A DNA stretch of 44,474 bases from Candidatus Rokuibacteriota bacterium (GTDB lineage Bacteria > Methylomirabilota > Methylomirabilia > Rokubacteriales > CSP1-6). Below the pieces are notes generated by a model, which saw only the letters and a list, made by a program, of their open reading frames with translations, ran no database searches and had not been told where the DNA came from. Each line of letters starts with the position of its first letter. Position 1 is the stretch's first letter. The DNA lies in the NCBI GenBank assembly GCA_003221515.1, contig QHSI01000137.1:1-44474 (forward strand), read 5' to 3'. Shown piece after piece: positions 40,079-44,474 of the stretch. A program made the translations under genes and the position numbers.

Positions 40079-41835
40079 GCTATCAGGTTCTGGCCCGAAA
40101 GTGGCGGCCGCAGACATTCGACGCGGTCGTCGGTCAGGATGCGATCACGCGGACGCTGCGCAACGCGCTGGCGTCGGGTCGCATCGCCCATGCCTATCTG
40201 TTCGCCGGCCCGCGCGGCATCGGCAAGACGACGACGGCGCGCCTGCTGGCCCGCGCGCTGCTCTGCCTCGATCGCAAGGGACCGGAGCCCTGCGGCAAGT
40301 GCGCGGTGTGCGTCGAGGGGCAGGCCGGGACGCTCGTGGACGTGATCGAGATCGACGGGGCCTCGAACCGCGGCATCGAGGAGATCCGGACGCTCCGCGA
40401 GAACGTGAAGTACACGCCGGCCCGCGGGCGCTTCAAGGTCTACATCATCGACGAGGTTCACCAGCTCACCGAGGCGGCGTTCAACGCGCTGCTGAAGACG
40501 CTGGAGGAGCCGCCGCCGCACATCGTGTTCGTGCTCGCCACGACCGACCCGCGCGACATCCCGCCGACCGTGCTGTCGCGGGTGCAGCGCTTCGACTTCC
40601 GCCCGATCGCGCCCGACGCGCTCCGCGATTCACTCGAGCGCATCCTGGCGGCCGAGCAGATCCCGTTCGACGCTGGCGCGCTGCCGGTCATCGTGCGCGC
40701 CGCGGAAGGCTCGCTGCGCGACGCGCTCTCGCTGCTCGACACCGCCATCGCCTACGGCAACGGAAAGCTCGAGGCCGAGACGGCCGCGAAGCTGCTGGGC
40801 GCGACGGCGCCCGTCGCGGTGCGCACGTTCGCGGCGGCGGTGATCGGGCACGAGACGGGCGTGGCCCTCGAGGCGATCGACCGCGCGGCGCGCGACGGCG
40901 AGGACCTGCTGGCGTTCGCGCGGGACGTCATCGAGCTGCTACGGCTCACGCTGGTGCTCAAGGCGGCACCGAACGCCAAGCCCGCCGAGCTCACGCATTC
41001 CGAGGGCAACGAGCTGCGAAAGCTCGGTGAAGCGGTGAGCCTCGACGAGATCCTCTACGCGCTGCGGGCGCTGCTCGAGGCCGACGCGCTCATGCGCGAG
41101 TCGCCTCATCCGCGTGTCGAGCTGGAGATCGCGACCGTGCGGGCCACGCGGCGGCCGGTGCCGCAGGCGCTGGAGGACGTGCTGAAGCGCGTCGACGAAG
41201 CGCAGCGCGAGCTTCGGCAGCAGGCACTGTCCACGCCGTCGACGGCGGCCCCGACCGCGCAGGCGAGCCTCTTGCCCGGGGCCGAGGCGGCGCCGCGCGC
41301 CGAGATGCGGCGCGCGGCAGCGCCCGTCGCGCCGAGCGTGGAGCGTCCCCGCGCGACGGAACCGCCGTCACCAACCGTGGCGGCTCCGACGACGGCGGCC
41401 GCGCCAGCGCCCGTAGCCGAGGGACCGCGTGCGCCAGCTCCGAGCGGCTCGCCGCCGCGCGCCCAGGCGCCGTCGGTCGACGCCGATCTCGCGACGGCGT
41501 GGGAGCGCGTGGTCGACGAGGTCATGCGGAAGAAACCGACGCTCGGCGCCGTGCTGATGCAGGTGCGGCCGAGCGCGGTCAGCGACCGCGAGCTGACCGT
41601 CGTGCTGGCCGGCAACAATTTCCATCGCGAGATGCTCGCCGACGCCGCGAACAAGGAAGTCGTCACGCAGGCCGTTCGGCGCTGCGTCGTCGGTGCCGAG
41701 CGCTTCAAGGTCGAGTCCGGGGGTGAGACAACCGGCGCCGTCGCGACGCATCCGGCGGTCCAGGCGGCGATCGCTGAATTCCAGGGTGAGGTGGTCGCGG
41801 TGCGCCCGCGCCTGCCGGAAGGAGAAGGCCAGTGA
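40075..41835 (+). CDS. dnaX: DNA polymerase III subunits gamma/tau
   Basis: This 586-residue clamp-loader ATPase starts at GTG 40075. It shows Walker A GPRGIGKT (45-52), the zinc module Cys 64/73/76/79, Walker B-like IIDEVHQLTEAAFNALLKTLEEPP, and sensor 1/SRC motif TVLSRVQRFDF. An Ala/Pro/Thr-rich linker (about 385-465) joins a C-terminal domain (ATAWERVVDEVMRKKPTLGAVLMQ...RFKVESG). It loads the sliding clamp at replication forks. No A-rich slippery heptamer for a gamma frameshift was seen. Its stop overlaps the ybaB GTG (GTGA), and recR follows: the classic dnaX-ybaB-recR operon. Confidence 0.96.
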   Translation: MSYQVLARKWRPQTFDAVVGQDAITRTLRNALASGRIAHAYLFAGPRGIGKTTTARLLARALLCLDRKGPEPCGKCAVCVEGQAGTLVDVIEIDGASNRGIEEIRTLRENVKYTPARGRFKVYIIDEVHQLTEAAFNALLKTLEEPPPHIVFVLATTDPRDIPPTVLSRVQRFDFRPIAPDALRDSLERILAAEQIPFDAGALPVIVRAAEGSLRDALSLLDTAIAYGNGKLEAETAAKLLGATAPVAVRTFAAAVIGHETGVALEAIDRAARDGEDLLAFARDVIELLRLTLVLKAAPNAKPAELTHSEGNELRKLGEAVSLDEILYALRALLEADALMRESPHPRVELEIATVRATRRPVPQALEDVLKRVDEAQRELRQQALSTPSTAAPTAQASLLPGAEAAPRAEMRRAAAPVAPSVERPRATEPPSPTVAAPTTAAAPAPVAEGPRAPAPSGSPPRAQAPSVDADLATAWERVVDEVMRKKPTLGAVLMQVRPSAVSDRELTVVLAGNNFHREMLADAANKEVVTQAVRRCVVGAERFKVESGGETTGAVATHPAVQAAIAEFQGEVVAVRPRLPEGEGQ

Positions 41836-42146
41836 AGGGGTTCGGGAACATCATGAAGGAAGCGCAGAAGCTGCAGGCGCAAATGGCGGCGCTGCAGGAA
41901 GAGGTCGGCAAGCGCAAGGTCGAGGCGACGGCGGGCGGCGGCATGGTGACCGTCGAGGCCAATGGCAAGCAGGAGCTCACCGCGGTCAAGATCGATCCCG
42001 AGGTCATCAATAAGGACGACGCGCAGATGCTCGAAGACCTGGTGCTCGCCGCGTGCAACGAGGCGCTCAGGAAATCGCGCGAGTTGGTCCAGCAGGAGCT
42101 CGGCAAGCTGACCGGCGGCATGAAGATCCCCGGTCTCGGAATCTAG
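41832..42146 (+). CDS. ybaB: YbaB/EbfC nucleoid-associated protein
   Basis: This 104-residue protein (MKGFGNIMKEAQKLQAQMAALQEEVGKRKVEATAGGGMVTVEANGKQELTAVKIDPEVINKDDAQMLEDLVLAACNEALRKSRELVQQELGKLTGGMKIPGL) is full length for the family. Its dimer binds DNA like tweezers and may help DNA repair with RecR. The GTG start overlaps the dnaX stop by 4 nt; recR begins 7 nt after its stop. Confidence 0.96.
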   Translation: MKGFGNIMKEAQKLQAQMAALQEEVGKRKVEATAGGGMVTVEANGKQELTAVKIDPEVINKDDAQMLEDLVLAACNEALRKSRELVQQELGKLTGGMKIPGLGI

Positions 42147-42153
42147 GACGTCG

Positions 42154-42756
42154 TTGACGTACTACCCCGAGCCCGTCGCCCGGCTGATCGAGGCCCTCCA
42201 GCGGCTCCCCGGCATCGGCCCCAAATCGGCCCAGCGGATGACGTTCTTCCTGCTCAAGCGCCCCATCGAGGAAGTCCGCGAGCTGTCCGAGTCGCTGGTG
42301 GCGGTGAAGGAGCAGATCGTCTCGTGCGGCACCTGCTTCAACGTCACCGAACAGGATCCGTGCCGCATCTGCGCGGACCCGGCGCGTGACCGGCGACTGC
42401 TCTGCATCGTTGAGGAGCCGAACGACCTGCTGGCGATGGAGCGCACGGGCGAGTATCGCGGCCACTATCACGTGCTGCAGGGTGCCTTGTCGCCGCTCGA
42501 CGGCATCGGCCCCGAAGATTTGAAGGTGCGCGAGCTGCTCGCGCGGCTCGAGGCCAACGCGGTCGCCGAGGTGATTCTGGCGACCAATCCCAACGTCGAG
42601 GGCGAGGCCACGGCGCTGTATCTGGCGAAGCTGCTGCGCCCGCTCGGCCCGCGGGTCACGCGGATCGCCCGTGGGCTGCCCGTGGGCGGCGACCTCGAGT
42701 ACGCCGACCAGGTGACGCTGTCGAAAGCCCTCGAGGGTCGGCGGGAGATTTCTTAG
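42154..42756 (+). CDS. recR: Recombination protein RecR
   Basis: This 200-residue protein starts at TTG 42154. YYPEPVARLIEALQRLPGIGPKSAQRMTFFLL is the helix-hairpin-helix region, CGTCFNVTEQDPCRIC the C4 zinc finger, and LLCIVEEPNDLLAMERTGEYRGHYHVLQGALSPLDGIGPEDL the Toprim domain. RecR acts with RecO/RecF to load RecA at gaps. It ends the dnaX-ybaB-recR operon, 2 bp from the convergent aspartate kinase gene. The rare TTG start likely limits expression. Confidence 0.96.
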   Translation: MTYYPEPVARLIEALQRLPGIGPKSAQRMTFFLLKRPIEEVRELSESLVAVKEQIVSCGTCFNVTEQDPCRICADPARDRRLLCIVEEPNDLLAMERTGEYRGHYHVLQGALSPLDGIGPEDLKVRELLARLEANAVAEVILATNPNVEGEATALYLAKLLRPLGPRVTRIARGLPVGGDLEYADQVTLSKALEGRREIS

Positions 42757-42758
42757 GA

Positions 42759-43970
42759 CTACGGGACGAGCGGGGCGTGCTGCTCGAGAAAGGTGCGGTG
42801 CAGGAGCCGGACGGCGTCATCCAGCCGCGCGCCATCGATCATCCACGTGATGCGAAAGGACGACGTCGCGACGCCGCTCCATCCGATGCCGGCTGAGCGG
42901 AGCGCATCGCAGCCAGTTCTTAGATTTTCGAAGGACGCGTTGATCCCCGCCCCGATGACGCTGAGCGCACCGACGCGCTCGGCCAGCCGGAGCCGGGCGC
43001 CGAACCGCTCCCTCAAGCTCGCCAGCACCCGCTCGCCCTCGTGCAGGTTCTCACGTGAGACCACCACCACGAGATGGTCCGGCGTGGCGTGCAGCTGCTT
43101 GCCCGCCACGTGATGCGCGTCCAGTAGCGCCAGCAGCGCCTCCGTCGGCGCGCTCGACTCGATCACCAGCACGTCACGCTCGCTGGCGACGCCGACCACC
43201 CGGCCCGGCATCTTCGGCGGATGGCGCCGGACGACCGTGCCGTCCGCCGACGGATCGGCGCCGGGAAGCGGCGATGCCGTCGCCCGCGCGTAGATCGCGA
43301 TGCCCTGCTCCTTGGCGAACTCGACCGCCTGGGCATTCAGCACGCGGGCACCGGCTTCGGCCAGCTCCTGGGTCTCCTCGTACGACAGGGATGGAATCCG
43401 GCGGGCGTTCGGCACCACGCGGGGATCGGCGGTGTAGACGCCGTCGACGTCGGAGCAGATCTCGCAGTACGCGGCGCCGAGGGCCGCCGCCATCGCCACG
43501 GCGGTGGTATCGCTGCCGCCGCGGCCGAGCGTCGTCACCTCACGCCGGTACGACACGCCCTGGTAGCCCGCGATGACGACGATCTTCCCGCGGGCGAGCT
43601 CGTCCTGGACCCGGAACGGGCGCACCTCGATGATGCGGGCGTCCACGTGGCGGTCATTCGTGACGATGCCGGACTGGCTTCCGGTGAAGCTGATGGCGTC
43701 GCCGCCCAACTCACGAATGGCCATCGACAAGAGCGCCATCGCGATGCGTTCGCCGGCCGTGAGCAGCATATCGAGCTCGCGCCGGTCAGGGTTGGGCGAC
43801 ACCTGCTTGGCGAGGGCCAGCAGCTCGTCGGTCGTGTCGCCCATCGCCGAGACGACCACGACGACGTCGTGGCCCTGGCGCTTGGTTCGCATGACGCGCT
43901 CGGCGACCCGCTGCATCCGCGAGACGTCGGCGACGCTGGATCCGCCGTACTTCTGGACGACGATCGGCAC
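42759..43970 (-). CDS. lysC: Aspartate kinase
   Basis: This 403-residue protein from GTG 43970 has the kinase N-terminus [45 protein letters not shown] and [27 protein letters not shown]. The C-terminal regulatory region has ACT units ([74 protein letters not shown]). It makes aspartyl phosphate for Lys, Thr and Met synthesis. The longer frame to 44045 is rejected because it would run through the groEL terminator at 44001-44034. Confidence 0.93.
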   Translation of the reverse strand: MPIVVQKYGGSSVADVSRMQRVAERVMRTKRQGHDVVVVVSAMGDTTDELLALAKQVSPNPDRRELDMLLTAGERIAMALLSMAIRELGGDAISFTGSQSGIVTNDRHVDARIIEVRPFRVQDELARGKIVVIAGYQGVSYRREVTTLGRGGSDTTAVAMAAALGAAYCEICSDVDGVYTADPRVVPNARRIPSLSYEETQELAEAGARVLNAQAVEFAKEQGIAIYARATASPLPGADPSADGTVVRRHPPKMPGRVVGVASERDVLVIESSAPTEALLALLDAHHVAGKQLHATPDHLVVVVSRENLHEGERVLASLRERFGARLRLAERVGALSVIGAGINASFENLRTGCDALRSAGIGWSGVATSSFRITWMIDGARLDDAVRLLHRTFLEQHAPLVP

Positions 43971-44000
43971 CAAACCATCGTACGCCAGAAGCGTCCCCAC

Positions 44001-44034
44001 AAAGAAAACGGCCCGGACCATGACGGCCCGGGCC
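44001..44034 (-). terminator. Intrinsic terminator downstream of groEL
   Basis: On the minus strand GGCCCGG (44034-44028) and CCGGGCC (44016-44010) form a 7-bp GC stem with an 11-nt loop, followed directly by GTTTTCTTT. This is a canonical Rho-independent layout ending the groEL transcript about 30 bp before the aspartate kinase start. Confidence 0.65.
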
Positions 44035-44106
44035 GGCGCCCACACATCGCGTGGGCTGAAACGCGCCCTCCCCGCCTCGCCGCCTACCGTCGAGTGCCGG
44101 GGGAGT

Positions 44107-44129
44107 CTGAGGGGGGTCGCCCCCCTCAG
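44107..44129 (-). terminator. Strong hairpin 5 bp after the groEL stop
   Basis: CTGAGGGGGG (44107-44116) pairs perfectly with CCCCCCTCAG (44120-44129) around a 3-nt loop. No T-tract follows on the minus strand, so it is more likely an mRNA 3'-end stabiliser or pause site before the intrinsic terminator at 44001-44034. Confidence 0.5.
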
Positions 44130-44133
44130 CTAA

Positions 44134-44474
44134 CTAGAAATCTCCGTGCGGCATCGGCGGCGCCGCCGGCGCCTTCTCCTCCGGCAGATCCGTGATCAGC
44201 GCCTCGGTGGTGAGCAGCAGCGACGCGACCGAGGCGGCGTTCTCCAGCGCCACCCGCTCCACCTTGGTCGGGTCGATGATGCCCGCCTGGATCATGTCCA
44301 CGAAGGTCATGCTGTCGGCGTCGTACCCGCGGGAGGTCGCGGTCTCGTTCTTCACCTTCTCGACGATCACGCTGCCCTCGAGGCCGGCGTTCTCGACGAT
44401 CTGGCGAATCGGCTCCTCGAGCGCCCGCTTCACGATCAGGGAGCCGACCTTCTCGTCGCCTTCCAGCTTGAGGG
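44134..44474 (-). CDS. groL: Chaperonin GroEL, C-terminal part (partial)
   Basis: The last ~113 residues are visible ([43 protein letters not shown]...[51 protein letters not shown]), unmistakably GroEL equatorial domain. The C-terminus ends PPMPHGDF instead of the common GGM-repeat tail, so the usual flexible GGM tail is shortened. The gene runs off the right edge. GroEL folds proteins in the cytosol with GroES. Confidence 0.97.
   Translation of the reverse strand, partial: LKLEGDEKVGSLIVKRALEEPIRQIVENAGLEGSVIVEKVKNETATSRGYDADSMTFVDMIQAGIIDPTKVERVALENAASVASLLLTTEALITDLPEEKAPAAPPMPHGDF

Noticed and set aside
41500-41560. Programmed frameshift site for a short gamma form of DnaX
   Set aside because: No A-AAA-AAG-type slippery heptamer is visible; only AAGAAAC occurs near here.

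Overview
The window is very GC-rich (roughly 70% by eye). It encodes a Gram-negative bacterial genome segment: an MlaC-like lipid-transport protein, a SPOR domain, a type IV pilus minor-pilin/PilY1 operon, a lipoprotein, and twin-arginine-type signal peptides. Large SRP RNA, LLM-class (flavin/F420-type) oxidoreductases, Co-type nitrile hydratase and orphan substrate-binding proteins together suggest an uncultured soil or subsurface lineage such as Rokubacteria/Methylomirabilota or a deltaproteobacterial relative. That assignment is inference; no 16S rRNA gene is present.

Layout. 1-3.3 kb (minus): a secreted TPR protein with eight 24-residue Gly/Ser/Ala repeats, followed 3 bp later by a GTG-started membrane protein with Cys-rich N-terminus that runs off the left edge. 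3.4-5.4 kb (plus): amidohydrolase and ABC-type substrate-binding protein. 5.5-7.6 kb (minus): trypsin-like peptidase and an MlaC-SPOR fusion. 7.8-11.0 kb (plus): lipoprotein, TauD-type dioxygenase, DUF1028 protein, DUF4124 protein. 11.1-16.8 kb (minus): GspH/FimT-PilV-PilW-PilX-PilY1-TPR operon behind a well-spaced sigma-54 promoter at 16911-16926. 17.2-18.5 kb (plus): tRNA-Ser(GCT), small membrane proteins, tRNA-Arg(ACG), tadA. 18.5-20.4 kb (minus): alpha/beta hydrolase plus LLM monooxygenase. 20.7 kb: cysE-like serine acetyltransferase. 21.3-25.5 kb (minus): six-gene nitrile hydratase operon. 25.7-27.8 kb: DUF898 membrane protein and M48 peptidase. 27.9-33.4 kb (plus): SDR, methyltransferase, orphan xanthine-dehydrogenase-type large subunit, SMP-30 lactonase; then a convergent IlvD/Edd dehydratase. 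35.2-37.5 kb: DUF2167 protein, membrane protein, rhomboid protease. 37.5-39.1 kb (minus): formyl-THF hydrolase-like protein and two small proteins. 39.4-42.8 kb (plus): tRNA-Ser(CGA), tRNA-Ser(GGA), SRP RNA, then dnaX-ybaB-recR. 42.8-44.5 kb (minus): the 3' end of groEL with two hairpins, then aspartate kinase.

The most unusual feature lies between the SRP RNA and dnaX. Four in-register 38-bp repeats each rebuild a copy of the dnaX start region. Three of them form 13-codon mini-ORFs, each overlapping the next by 4 nt (NTGA) and the last overlapping the dnaX GTG. Their peptides (such as MSYRVGSARRVVR) resemble the DnaX N-terminus (MSYQVLARKWRPQ). Other points worth checking are the MlaC-SPOR fusion, the nitrile hydratase operon without a recognisable amidase, the repeat-rich TPR protein, and the sigma-54 promoter with an upstream inverted-repeat site.
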